Shown in pieces: positions 1 through 5,957 of a DNA stretch of 11,200 nucleotides. The notes beneath the pieces were generated by a model that searched no databases, had not been told where the DNA came from, and saw only the letters and a list, made by a program, of their open reading frames with translations. Position 1 is the first letter of the stretch, and every line of letters begins with the position of its first letter. The DNA comes from an uncultured Traorella sp. (GTDB lineage: Bacteria; Bacillota_I; Bacilli_A; Erysipelotrichales; Erysipelotrichaceae): the NCBI GenBank assembly GCA_945919165.1, contig CAMEIZ010000052.1, positions 1 to 11,200 on the forward strand, read 5' to 3'. The translations under genes were made by a program, and so were the position numbers.

Positions 1-56
1 TTTTTGTACATTTTTAAATGATCATTTTTGTACACTCTTATATTAGCATTTAAACA
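1..56. mobile_element. Terminus of an IS21-family-like insertion sequence (partial, runs off left edge)
   Basis: Two imperfect 24-bp tandem units lie at 1-24 and 25-48. They agree at 19 of 24 positions and each opens with TTTTTGTACA; an 8-bp tip TTTAAACA follows at 49-56. Read from the outside on the minus strand the end starts with TGTTTAAATGC and then carries repeated TGTACAAAAA boxes. IS21-family elements are known for 5'-TG...CA-3' ends with multiple internal transposase-binding repeats, which fits. The boundary at 56 is inferred because recognisable kinase coding sequence begins at the next base. The istA/istB genes would lie to the left, outside the window, so the family call is an inference from end structure only. 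Confidence 0.6.
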
Positions 57-533
57 ATGCCGACAGCTCGTGGAGCAATGATTGGATTCTCCGATCAACA
101 TACTCGCATTCATATTTATCGATCCATTATTGAAGGTATCAATTTTGCGTTAATGGATGGCATGCGTATTCTTGAAAAAAGAGCTAATTTCAGATTTAAA
201 GAAATCTATCTGGGAGGCGGCGGAAGTCAAAGTGATGAAATATGTCAGATTACTGCCAATATGTTTGGTCTTCCGGTCTATCGTACACAGACTCATGAAG
301 TTACCGGAATGGGAAGTGCTATCGCTACGTTTGTAGCTTTAAAGGTTTTTGATTCATATGAAGAAGCTGTCCATCAGATGGTTCATATCAAAGACTGCTT
401 TGAACCGGATTTTAAAGAACAGCGTATTTATCATGAACTATATACACAAGTCTACAAAAACATCTATAAAAAACTTTCCCCTTTGTATCAGGAACTTCAT
501 GACATTTATCATAAAGCACCTATTCATGAATAA
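57..533 (+). pseudogene. FGGY-family carbohydrate kinase, C-terminal fragment (truncated by insertion)
   Basis: This 158-codon reading frame is the C-terminal part of the FGGY_C ATP-binding domain. Visible hallmarks are RGAMIGFSDQHTR near residue 5, the IEGINFALMDGMR helix, the glycine-rich LGGGGSQSDEICQ at about 52-64, which binds nucleotide in this fold, and HEVTGMGSAIATF at about 80-92. Intact family members are about 500 residues and phosphorylate sugars such as xylulose, ribulose or gluconate. The whole N-terminal sugar-binding domain is absent. An in-frame stop at 51-53 closes the frame just upstream, and the ATG at 57 aligns with an internal methionine rather than a native start. No ribosome binding site precedes it. 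The upstream 56 bases look like an IS end, so this is read as a gene broken by insertion. The exact sugar cannot be told from this fragment. Confidence 0.85.
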
Positions 534-536
534 ATT

Positions 537-564
537 GGGTTTGTATTATACAAGCCCTTTTTTT
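537..564 (+). terminator. Rho-independent terminator of the kinase gene
   Basis: A 9-bp stem GGGTTTGTA / TACAAGCCC (one G-T wobble, 3-nt loop) starts 3 bases after the kinase stop and is followed by seven T residues. It marks the original 3' end of the kinase transcription unit. Confidence 0.85.
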
Positions 565-587
565 ATATTGAATTTTTATATATATAA

Positions 588-617
588 TTGAAAATTTTGA
601 TATTATAATATTATAAA
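588..617 (+). promoter_or_regulatory. Putative sigma-A-type promoter for the 645-1157 gene
   Basis: TTGAAA (588-593) and TATAAA (612-617) are separated by 18 bp and lie just before the start codon at 645. A TATAAT at 604-609 is also present but too close to this -35. The stretch is extremely AT-rich, so chance matches are likely. Confidence 0.4.
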
Positions 618-644
618 AATACATAAAAATAAGAGATTAAGTAT

Positions 645-1157
645 ATGGGATTTTTTGATATTTTAAAAAAAGATGAGAGAGAAAGTTATTATCAATATGT
701 TGGGAATATTCCGTATGATATTTGGATTGAAATTGTACAAGTTGTAGACACAACCTTCAGTGTATTTAATATCAAAGGAATATCTACTGGAAAAACAGTT
801 GTTACTGAGCTTCAAAAAATTGTTGATGATATTCTCATGGAAAATAAATATCCGACTCAATATGGATCCATGAAGGATGTTGCAATTGCTCTTGGTATTT
901 GTTATAGTGATGCAATTTCTACACATTATCATTGGAAATGGAAAATGCTAGGCGATGATCCTGAACATAGTATTGTGAGTTTAGTATCTCCTAATGACAA
1001 TTACAGTATTCAGCCTATGCATTACATGTTAAGAATTCTAAATGGTGAAAACACTGGTTTAGATGGAAAAAATGATAATACGATTTTGCTTTTATTCAAC
1101 ATGTTAAATCAGATCGATAAAAAACCTAAAGATAAAAAGTATTTTCCTTTATCCTGA
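645..1157 (+). CDS. Hypothetical protein, 170 aa, possibly DUF3806-like
   Basis: This encodes a soluble, single-domain protein without signal peptide or membrane segment. The central stretch at about 77-110 (MKDVAIALGICYSDAI followed by a Trp-rich HWKWKM) and the following strand ending in SIQPMHYMLRILNGE resemble the pattern of DUF3806-type proteins: a helix ending in GxxxGD/SD, then W-W, then a strand and an xPxxxxxRxLxxGE tail. That is a recollection of the family pattern, not a search result, and no function is claimed. The start follows a weak purine-rich site (AAGAGATTAAG). It is monocistronic: terminators stand on both sides. The neighbours, a broken kinase and tRNA genes, give no clue to its role. 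Confidence 0.75.
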   Translation: MGFFDILKKDERESYYQYVGNIPYDIWIEIVQVVDTTFSVFNIKGISTGKTVVTELQKIVDDILMENKYPTQYGSMKDVAIALGICYSDAISTHYHWKWKMLGDDPEHSIVSLVSPNDNYSIQPMHYMLRILNGENTGLDGKNDNTILLLFNMLNQIDKKPKDKKYFPLS

Positions 1158-1163
1158 TTATTT

Positions 1164-1189
1164 AAAAAAAACATCCTTTCGGATGTTTT
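1164..1189. terminator. Bidirectional terminator between hypothetical gene and tRNA-Arg pair
   Basis: The stem ACATCC / GGATGT is extended by A-T pairs, with eight A residues on the left and four T residues on the right. Read on the minus strand the loop is GAAA (a GNRA tetraloop) followed by eight T residues. It therefore serves both the plus-strand gene ending at 1157 and the minus-strand tRNA transcript. Confidence 0.85.
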
Positions 1190-1197
1190 CTTTCAAT

Positions 1198-1272
1198 TGG
1201 CCTCCTCATCCGGACTCGAACCGGAAATTCTGCCTTAGGAGGGCGGTGTTATATCCCTTTAACTATGAGGAG
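1198..1272 (-). tRNA. tRNA-Arg (anticodon CCT)
   Basis: The cloverleaf folds by eye: acceptor CTCCTCA/TGAGGAG (7 bp), D stem GTTA/TAAC, anticodon loop CTCCTAA giving CCT, T stem TCCGG/CCGGA with loop TTCGAGT, discriminator G and encoded CCA. The anticodon stem has one C-A mismatch at its second pair. It reads AGG codons and is transcribed together with the tRNA-Arg(CCG) one base upstream. Confidence 0.95.
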
Positions 1273-1273
1273 A

Positions 1274-1350
1274 TGGCGCGCTCGAAGGGGCTCGAACCCT
1301 CAACCTTTTGAATCGGAATCAAATGCGCTATCCAATTGCGCCACGAGCAC
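1274..1350 (-). tRNA. tRNA-Arg (anticodon CCG)
   Basis: 77 nt: acceptor GTGCTCG/CGAGCGC (one T-G wobble), D stem GCGC/GCGC, anticodon stem TTTGA/TCAAA with loop TTCCGAT giving CCG, T stem GAGGG/CCCTT with loop TTCGAGC, discriminator G and encoded CCA. It reads CGG codons. It is first in a two-tRNA transcript, with only base 1273 separating its CCA from the next tRNA. An AT-rich stretch with -10-like TATGAT/TAAAAT lies just upstream on the minus strand (about 1351-1375). Confidence 0.95.
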
Positions 1351-1405
1351 ACGTAGTTATTTTATCATATTTCAATCGCAAAAACTATTAATTTTGAAAA
1401 AACTC

Positions 1406-1434
1406 TTTACTTATGGGTAAAAAATCGTTATTAT
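1406..1434 (+). promoter_or_regulatory. Promoter of tRNA-Leu
   Basis: TTTACT (1406-1411) and TATTAT (1429-1434) are 17 bp apart, about 10 bp before the mature tRNA 5' end. An overlapping consensus TATAAT (1432-1437) would have a 20-bp spacer from the same -35. Confidence 0.55.
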
Positions 1435-1444
1435 AATAAGGTAT

Positions 1445-1530
1445 GCGGACGTGGTGGAATGGTAGACACGCTACTTTGAGGGGGTAGTGAGTGTATGCTC
1501 GTGTGAGTTCAAATCTCATCGTCCGCACCA
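1445..1530 (+). tRNA. tRNA-Leu (anticodon GAG)
   Basis: 86-nt class II tRNA. Acceptor GCGGACG/CGTCCGC, anticodon stem CTACT/GGTAG with loop TTGAGGG giving GAG, a long variable arm (GAG...CTC hairpin), T stem GTGAG/CTCAT with loop TTCAAAT, discriminator A and encoded CCA. It reads CUC/CUU codons and is divergent from the tRNA-Arg pair. Confidence 0.95.
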
Positions 1531-1563
1531 TTTTTTTATTCAGAAACATTATTTAAAACCATC

Positions 1564-1592
1564 AAAAAAGTTGTGATTTTTCACAGCTTTTT
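1564..1592 (+). terminator. Terminator after tRNA-Leu
   Basis: The stem AAAAAGTTGTGA / TCACAGCTTTTT has one G-T wobble and a short T loop, and is flanked by A and T runs. It lies 34 bases after the tRNA. The symmetry would also allow use on the opposite strand. Confidence 0.7.
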
Positions 1593-1640
1593 CTATTATA
1601 TCAGATACTTTAAGTCTTAAATAAGAATTGAATCAATATG

Positions 1641-1668
1641 AAAAAGAAAAGCACTGAAAAAGTGCTTT
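1641..1668 (-). terminator. Terminator of the HEPN-methyltransferase/HAD operon
   Basis: Read on the minus strand, the stem AAAGCACT / AGTGCTTT with a 5-nt loop is followed by a T-rich tract (TTTTC then TTTTT). It begins about 12 bases after the stop codon of the HAD gene. Confidence 0.85.
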
Positions 1669-1680
1669 CGTATTTCAAAA

Positions 1681-2259
1681 TTACTTAATCATTCTTTTGA
1701 TTGCTTCCAAATTGTGATGATAAACAGCTCCATTGATTCCACATTGAATTCCTGCTTTTATATTTTCAGCTTTATCATCAAGAAAGAAACATTCTTCTTT
1801 CTTTAATTGATATTTATTTAAGAGATATTCATAGATTCTTTGATCTGGTTTAGCTAATTGGATACTGCCTGAATATACTGCTCCATCAAAATAAGAAGTT
1901 ATTTCATAAAATGATGCATTTTCTTCAAAAATGATGGGTGCATTAGATAAAATATATAAATGTTTACCTTCATTTTTAAGTTCTTTGATCCACTCACAGA
2001 TTTCTGTATTCGTTTCTAATTCCAAATACCAGCGATTAAAAAATTTATTTAAATCTACTTTTTTATCACTTAGTTTTAAACAAGCTTCCATATAATCTTC
2101 ATATTGTACTAAACCTTCATCTAAACGATTCCAGTCAGCCATGATGATTTTTTTTAATTCTTCATCTACATAGCCCATTGTTTTCATCATCAGTTGATCA
2201 ATATTGAAGAATGCCAATACATTTCCAAAATCAAAAATAATATTTCTATAGTTCATCAT
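1681..2259 (-). CDS. HAD-superfamily hydrolase (subfamily IA, YihX-like phosphatase)
   Basis: A 192-aa cytosolic protein with all four HAD motifs: motif I IIFDFGNVL with nucleophile Asp10, motif II LYILSNAP with Ser105, motif III Lys137 in LAKPDQRIYEYLL, and motif IV FFLDDKAENIKAG with Asp161/Asp162. The second acidic residue of motif I (DxD) is Gly12, the DxGN variant found in YihX-type sugar-phosphate phosphatases, so substrate handling may resemble that branch. Residues 15-90 form the helical cap. The start ATG overlaps the stop of the upstream HEPN-methyltransferase gene (ATGA), indicating translational coupling; a second ATG follows directly, so either could be used. Terminated at 1641-1668. 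The natural substrate is unknown. HAD genes are common, and a role with the partner gene is inferred only from the overlap. Confidence 0.9.
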   Translation of the reverse strand: MMNYRNIIFDFGNVLAFFNIDQLMMKTMGYVDEELKKIIMADWNRLDEGLVQYEDYMEACLKLSDKKVDLNKFFNRWYLELETNTEICEWIKELKNEGKHLYILSNAPIIFEENASFYEITSYFDGAVYSGSIQLAKPDQRIYEYLLNKYQLKKEECFFLDDKAENIKAGIQCGINGAVYHHNLEAIKRMIK

Positions 2260-3653
2260 TTAAAAGCAATAGCACTCACTGTTAATGTGGAAAAGAAGAA
2301 ATCGGGCTTCATGAATATCTCTTCTAGTTTTTCCAAATCTTCTACCATCTGTTCATGTTTTTTCTTCAGATTTTCATCTTCAGGATGAGCATTCATGGCA
2401 CGCATTGTATAAGCTTTTCTAAAATCAAAATAATAACGGAAAAAATCTTCTTTTTCTTCAAATTCCATTTTTGTAGTATCATCTACCAAATAACGCATTT
2501 CCACTTCCTTAAATCCGGCATTGCACAGATAAGTATAAAACTTTCTTCCATGAAAGCGATCTGAAGCATTTTCAAGAGCTATTGTTTCATCTAAAATTTT
2601 ATCCACCAATCCATTATCATCATACGCCATCATACCACCGTCATCCACACCACGCAGAATAATGGCTCCGCCTTTATTTAAATATTTTCTTAAATTCATT
2701 AAGCAGCGTTGTGGGTTTTTCAAATGATGGAGCGTTAAAGCTGAAAAGATCACATCAAAACCATCTATATCCATTTCTTCCAAAATTTCATCCATTTTAT
2801 CTTCAAAATCCTTGGATTCTAAGTCCATTTGGTAATAGTGAAAATGACCATGATCACTCTCATTTACCTTTTGAATTACTTTTTCATTAAAATCAAGACC
2901 AATAACTTTATCAAAAGGATATTCCTCTTTAAAACGAAGCTCTGTAACATATCCACCCGCACATCCAACATCCAAACCAATCAAATGTTCCTTTTTCTTT
3001 ATTTTTTCAAGAACAAAATGAAAGCTTTCTTCATCAAATTTTAATGAATAATTGGATTGCATGCGCAGACGTCGCGCTTCTTTTTTATTTGATGAATCAT
3101 AATCTGAATGAATTTTTCTTTTTACTTTCTCATAGCGCTTTATTTGTTTATTATTTTCAGTTTCTTTTTCTTCCTTAAACGCTTTTTCAATTCCCTTATC
3201 TATTTCTTTGTATCCTATAAAACTCAGCCAATTTGTCAATGCATTATAGACAAGCATTGCATCCTGATACGTGCATGGATTCTGATCAGGATTATAATGG
3301 GCCATACGATTTCTCAATTCAACAATATAATCAAAATTAATAGATGAAATCAAACCAAGATTTGAATGTGTATATTCTCCCCATCTTCTCAATAACTGAC
3401 TTTTTTTAAACAATCCTACCAATTGACCAAAGCCAAACTCCTGATAACCTTTCTTGTCATTTCCTATTTCTCTTTCGCTTCTTAAAAGCTCCTGACGATC
3501 ATTAAAAGGCAGTTCTAATAAAGCCTGCTGAAATACTTTTCGAAGTACGACTTCTAAAAGCGTACAGCTTTCTCGAACAGCAGAATTGTATAACCCAACA
3601 TTGATAAAATTTTCGATGTTCGTCAATACATTTCTGTCAATAAAATTTTCCAT
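2256..3653 (-). CDS. HEPN-domain / class I SAM-dependent methyltransferase fusion protein
   Basis: 465 aa from the preferred start at 3653, which sits 5 nt after a strong GAGGTGG site; the frame is open 13 codons further up but without a site. Residues 1-150 are helical and carry ELRNRMAHYNP, an R114-N115-x3-H119 motif of the HEPN type (Swt1/DUF4145-like), a fold that often acts as metal-independent RNase. A charged linker (150-200) follows. Residues 220-340 are a Rossmann methyltransferase: motif I LIGLDVGCAGGY (D228, G230, G233), acidic motif II VIGLDF (D254), and FDVIFSALTLHHL (299-311) of the Methyltransf_11/23 type. The C-terminal 125 residues are probably a substrate cap. Coupled to a HAD gene by a 4-bp overlap. 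The methyl acceptor is unknown, and whether HEPN is catalytic here or a dimerisation/RNA-binding module cannot be told. Confidence 0.85.
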   Translation of the reverse strand: MENFIDRNVLTNIENFINVGLYNSAVRESCTLLEVVLRKVFQQALLELPFNDRQELLRSEREIGNDKKGYQEFGFGQLVGLFKKSQLLRRWGEYTHSNLGLISSINFDYIVELRNRMAHYNPDQNPCTYQDAMLVYNALTNWLSFIGYKEIDKGIEKAFKEEKETENNKQIKRYEKVKRKIHSDYDSSNKKEARRLRMQSNYSLKFDEESFHFVLEKIKKKEHLIGLDVGCAGGYVTELRFKEEYPFDKVIGLDFNEKVIQKVNESDHGHFHYYQMDLESKDFEDKMDEILEEMDIDGFDVIFSALTLHHLKNPQRCLMNLRKYLNKGGAIILRGVDDGGMMAYDDNGLVDKILDETIALENASDRFHGRKFYTYLCNAGFKEVEMRYLVDDTTKMEFEEKEDFFRYYFDFRKAYTMRAMNAHPEDENLKKKHEQMVEDLEKLEEIFMKPDFFFSTLTVSAIAFK

Positions 3654-3657
3654 AAAT

Positions 3658-3665
3658 CCACCTCT
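3658..3665 (-). promoter_or_regulatory. Ribosome binding site deciding the HEPN-methyltransferase start
   Basis: AGAGGTGG on the minus strand ends 4-5 nt before the ATG at 3653. The upstream in-frame ATG at 3692 has no comparable site and would begin inside the probable promoter region, so the 465-aa product is favoured over 478 aa. Confidence 0.75.
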
Positions 3666-3680
3666 GTAACTCTTAGTATC

Positions 3681-3689
3681 ATTGTAGCA
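3681..3689 (-). promoter_or_regulatory. Extended -10 promoter of the HEPN-methyltransferase operon
   Basis: TGCTACAAT reads on the minus strand about 30 bases before the start codon. No good -35 is visible at 17 bp, as is common for extended -10 promoters. Confidence 0.45.
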
Positions 3690-3758
3690 CAATTCAAGAT
3701 CATTTGATTGGAAATGTAGCTTTTTTTCATTTTTTACGCATGATTTATGAAACAGCTA

Positions 3759-3767
3759 TGGTATAAT
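3759..3767 (+). promoter_or_regulatory. Extended -10 promoter of the 484-aa membrane protein gene
   Basis: TGGTATAAT lies 20 bases before the gene's start and just ahead of AAAGGAAGTG, the ribosome binding site (core 3775-3780). The short leader implies a minimal 5' UTR. It is divergent from the 3681-3689 promoter, with about 70 bp between the two. Confidence 0.6.
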
Positions 3768-3787
3768 AAAAAAAAGGAAGTGATGCC

Positions 3788-5242
3788 ATGACTATAATTC
3801 ATTCACAACATTCCTGGATTGTTGTTCCTCTAACAATTGATGCTCCTTCCAGCATTCAAAACATTCAGTCCGCAGTAATAACATCCAGCAAAAATGTTCA
3901 ACTTCCTGTCTTCGAAGAAGTTGGACTTCAGCCAACAGAACTGCGAAAAGGCTTAAGCCATTTATTAGATAAAGAAAATACTACTGAAAAAATTGGTTCT
4001 ATTTTTAAGCTTATTCGAAGAGAAGCTTTAGGACTGCCAAGAAAAAGTAATGACTCTATCTTATTCTATGCACGCACTATCGAAAAACCATTTGAAATCT
4101 GCATCAAAGATGTACGTCTTGGTATCTTTGAAAGCGGTATTGGCATGGTTATGTTTCGCGCTGATATGAAAAATGAACATCAGCTGGAAGATGTCATGAA
4201 TCTGCTTTATTATCTTTGTGAACCAAAAGATGAACGAAATCACTTTGAAATCACTCATAAAATTTGGAATGAAGCTGAAAAGAAAGCCTATTTTGAAACA
4301 ACTGCTCTTTCATTAAAACAGTTTCTTTTCACATGTGCTCAATATTTTACACTTTCTAGTGATGATACACAACAATGGCTCATTCGAAAACCGCTTATTT
4401 ATTCTTATTTGGTGGCTGATTCTCTGCCTGAACCAGATTTACTGGAAAACTTAGCCCGTAACTACAATTCCGCCTATAAGCTTTATTTTGATGAATTAAA
4501 AGAAAACCCGCACATTCTTCAAATCTTTTCTAACTCCTACTGGTGTGCTTCATCAAATGGTTTGACAAACATCAGTGTTTTAGGCAATACTCAGAAAACC
4601 AATACTTTTTTTGAAAACAGCTTTGAACAGAAATGGGAAAATGATTATTTCTTCTTATTTCTTAATACTTTACATCAAAAACAGGCTTTGATACAAAACT
4701 TAAACTCAATCCGTCAGTATCATCGACCATTTCATGATTATGACTTAATGAATCAGCGTTTGATTCAATTTCAAAAAGCCAAAGAAGAATTTTCTTTATT
4801 TAGATTAAGATGTTTCTTTCAGTGTCCTAGTGCAATTGATCATATTAATGCACTTTATGATTTAGTTCAAAATGCTTTTTCAATACAAATCTATCAAAAT
4901 GAATTTACAAGTAAATTTGAAAGCTTGATTGACTATTACAATACGACAACAACACGCAAAAAAGAAGTAGATGATCATCTTTCCAAAATTAAGAAAATCC
5001 GCATTGAAATCTATGTAGCATTGTTAGGTACGTTAGTAACAGTTTTAACAATTTACAGTTCATCAATGTCAATTATTGAAAGATGGACCGGTGAAGCAAC
5101 TGAAGTTTTCTCCCTATCTTCAATTGTTTTCATCTTAACTTTATCAATTCCAGTCATTACGATATTAGCCAATACAAAATCACAGCTGGATGAGATTAAA
5201 GAATTGAAAGAAGAAATCGAAACATTAAAAAAACTCTTATGA
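3788..5242 (+). CDS. Hypothetical protein with large cytosolic domain and two C-terminal membrane helices
   Basis: 484 aa; start supported by AGGAAG 7 nt upstream. I do not recognise a named family. Residues 1-150 look like a mixed alpha/beta domain, including a strand pair around 108-127 (VRLGIFESGIGMVMFRADM). Residues 150-405 are mostly helical and Phe/Tyr-rich, with a long charged helix at 385-406. Two hydrophobic helices follow (about 407-429 and 442-462), then a short charged coiled-coil tail (463-484). There is no signal peptide, so the bulk should be cytosolic and tethered to the membrane. The layout resembles CorA-type proteins, but the GMN pore motif is absent. It is divergently transcribed from the HEPN-methyltransferase operon. 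A membrane effector or sensor partnered with that operon is possible but unproven. No clear terminator is seen after it. Confidence 0.8.
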   Translation: MTIIHSQHSWIVVPLTIDAPSSIQNIQSAVITSSKNVQLPVFEEVGLQPTELRKGLSHLLDKENTTEKIGSIFKLIRREALGLPRKSNDSILFYARTIEKPFEICIKDVRLGIFESGIGMVMFRADMKNEHQLEDVMNLLYYLCEPKDERNHFEITHKIWNEAEKKAYFETTALSLKQFLFTCAQYFTLSSDDTQQWLIRKPLIYSYLVADSLPEPDLLENLARNYNSAYKLYFDELKENPHILQIFSNSYWCASSNGLTNISVLGNTQKTNTFFENSFEQKWENDYFFLFLNTLHQKQALIQNLNSIRQYHRPFHDYDLMNQRLIQFQKAKEEFSLFRLRCFFQCPSAIDHINALYDLVQNAFSIQIYQNEFTSKFESLIDYYNTTTTRKKEVDDHLSKIKKIRIEIYVALLGTLVTVLTIYSSSMSIIERWTGEATEVFSLSSIVFILTLSIPVITILANTKSQLDEIKELKEEIETLKKLL

Positions 5243-5256
5243 TATTCTATATCAGA

Positions 5257-5268
5257 AAAATGTCCAAA
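5257..5268. repeat. 12-bp inverted repeat, left copy
   Basis: AAAATGTCCAAA here is matched by its exact reverse complement at 7522-7533. The two copies bracket the protease/lipoprotein pair and lie in non-coding DNA on both sides. Similarity does not clearly extend further inward, and a chance match in AT-rich DNA is possible. Confidence 0.4.
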
Positions 5269-5399
5269 AAAAGTATCCCATTATCAAGACATTGACACCC
5301 CAAAATTCTAATTAGCTTTTTTAGGTTGCAACTATTATCTATGATCAAACTTAGTTAATGATTCGCTACCTTTTTTCTTTAATATAAATCATGTTACAT

Positions 5400-5430
5400 A
5401 AAAAAAAGAAGCTGGAATTAACTAGCTTCT
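5400..5430 (-). terminator. Terminator of the protease/lipoprotein operon
   Basis: On the minus strand the 9-bp stem AGAAGCTAG / CTGGCTTCT-type pairing (AGAAGCT paired with AGCTTCT plus two inner pairs, one wobble) is followed by a run of at least seven T residues. It lies about 40 bases after the lipoprotein stop. The rest of 5243-5471 shows no coding frame or other signal that I can support. Confidence 0.8.
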
Positions 5431-5471
5431 ATTATCTTTTCTCTCTATCAGTTTAAAACAGAATATTTGAT

Positions 5472-5957
5472 TTATTTACATAAATGAATGATCAATGATC
5501 GAATACCCACGATATCTTGATAAGATTTATCTGAATCATCTACATTGACAAGTTTAAACTCGATTTGTTCTAAATCATCTGTGTTTTTAATTGTAAATAA
5601 TTGAATATAAGGAGATTGCCCCTCTTTGACATAATTATATGTTTTATTGTTGATAAAACGTTGTGATGATACAATTTCAATATCATCAGGTTGAACGATC
5701 CATCGAACAATACTCAATATTTCCGGTAACTGAATAGTCAATTCATCATTTTCATCATTCGTATATGTATATTCCGCATATATCCAATTTTCATCTTCTT
5801 CTATTTTTATTTGCTCGTTGTTAAGTATGATATAGTTCTTTAAAGGATAATGTTCTGAATCGGATGGAAAAATATCTTTTGGCATAGAACACCCCATTAT
5901 GAATAATGAGATGAGAAGTATAAATTTCTTTATTGAAAAGTTCTTGTATATTTCCAT
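5472..5957 (-). CDS. Small lipoprotein overlapping the protease gene; possible cognate inhibitor
   Basis: 161 aa. The N-terminus KNFSIKKFILLISLFIMGC is a lipoprotein signal with cleavage before Cys23 (I-M-G-C lipobox, Met at -2 being unusual). Residues 30-160 are beta-rich with no cysteine until the end. WIVQPDDIEI, then a glycine-containing loop (VKEGQSPYIQ), then LFTIKNTDDLEQIEFKLV give an Ig-like pattern loosely like I42/chagasin-type cysteine-protease inhibitors, but the signature NPTTG and RPW motifs are absent. The start lies 28 bp inside the 3' end of the protease gene and is preceded by AGGGA 7 nt upstream, so it is translationally coupled. By analogy with staphopain/staphostatin pairs it may restrain the adjacent protease at the cell surface; this is inference. 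A generic surface lipoprotein is the alternative. Confidence 0.8.
   Translation of the reverse strand: MEIYKNFSIKKFILLISLFIMGCSMPKDIFPSDSEHYPLKNYIILNNEQIKIEEDENWIYAEYTYTNDENDELTIQLPEILSIVRWIVQPDDIEIVSSQRFINNKTYNYVKEGQSPYIQLFTIKNTDDLEQIEFKLVNVDDSDKSYQDIVGIRSLIIHLCK

Noticed and set aside
663..932. Minus-strand 89-codon frame opposite the 645-1157 gene
   Set aside because: It lies wholly antisense to a better-supported gene, has biased Asn/Ile composition typical of AT-rich shadow frames, and lacks a ribosome binding site.
1198..1530. tRNA cluster as an integrase attachment site for an island covering 1600-7500
   Set aside because: No integrase gene and no repeat of a tRNA 3' end could be found elsewhere in the window, so no attachment site can be supported.
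2194..3347. Several plus-strand frames of 64-79 codons across the HEPN-methyltransferase gene
   Set aside because: They are Phe/Ile/Lys-rich shadows of the minus-strand gene without start signals.
3654..3692. Upstream ATG at 3692 as the start of the HEPN-methyltransferase
   Set aside because: The internal ATG at 3653 has a strong ribosome binding site, and the promoter -10 element lies between the two, so the longer form would not be on the transcript.
5243..5471. Possible IS remnant after the 484-aa gene (minus-strand GGGGTGTCAATGTC region)
   Set aside because: It has the feel of an insertion-sequence edge, but no transposase fragment and no duplicated end could be identified, so only the 12-bp inverted repeat is reported.
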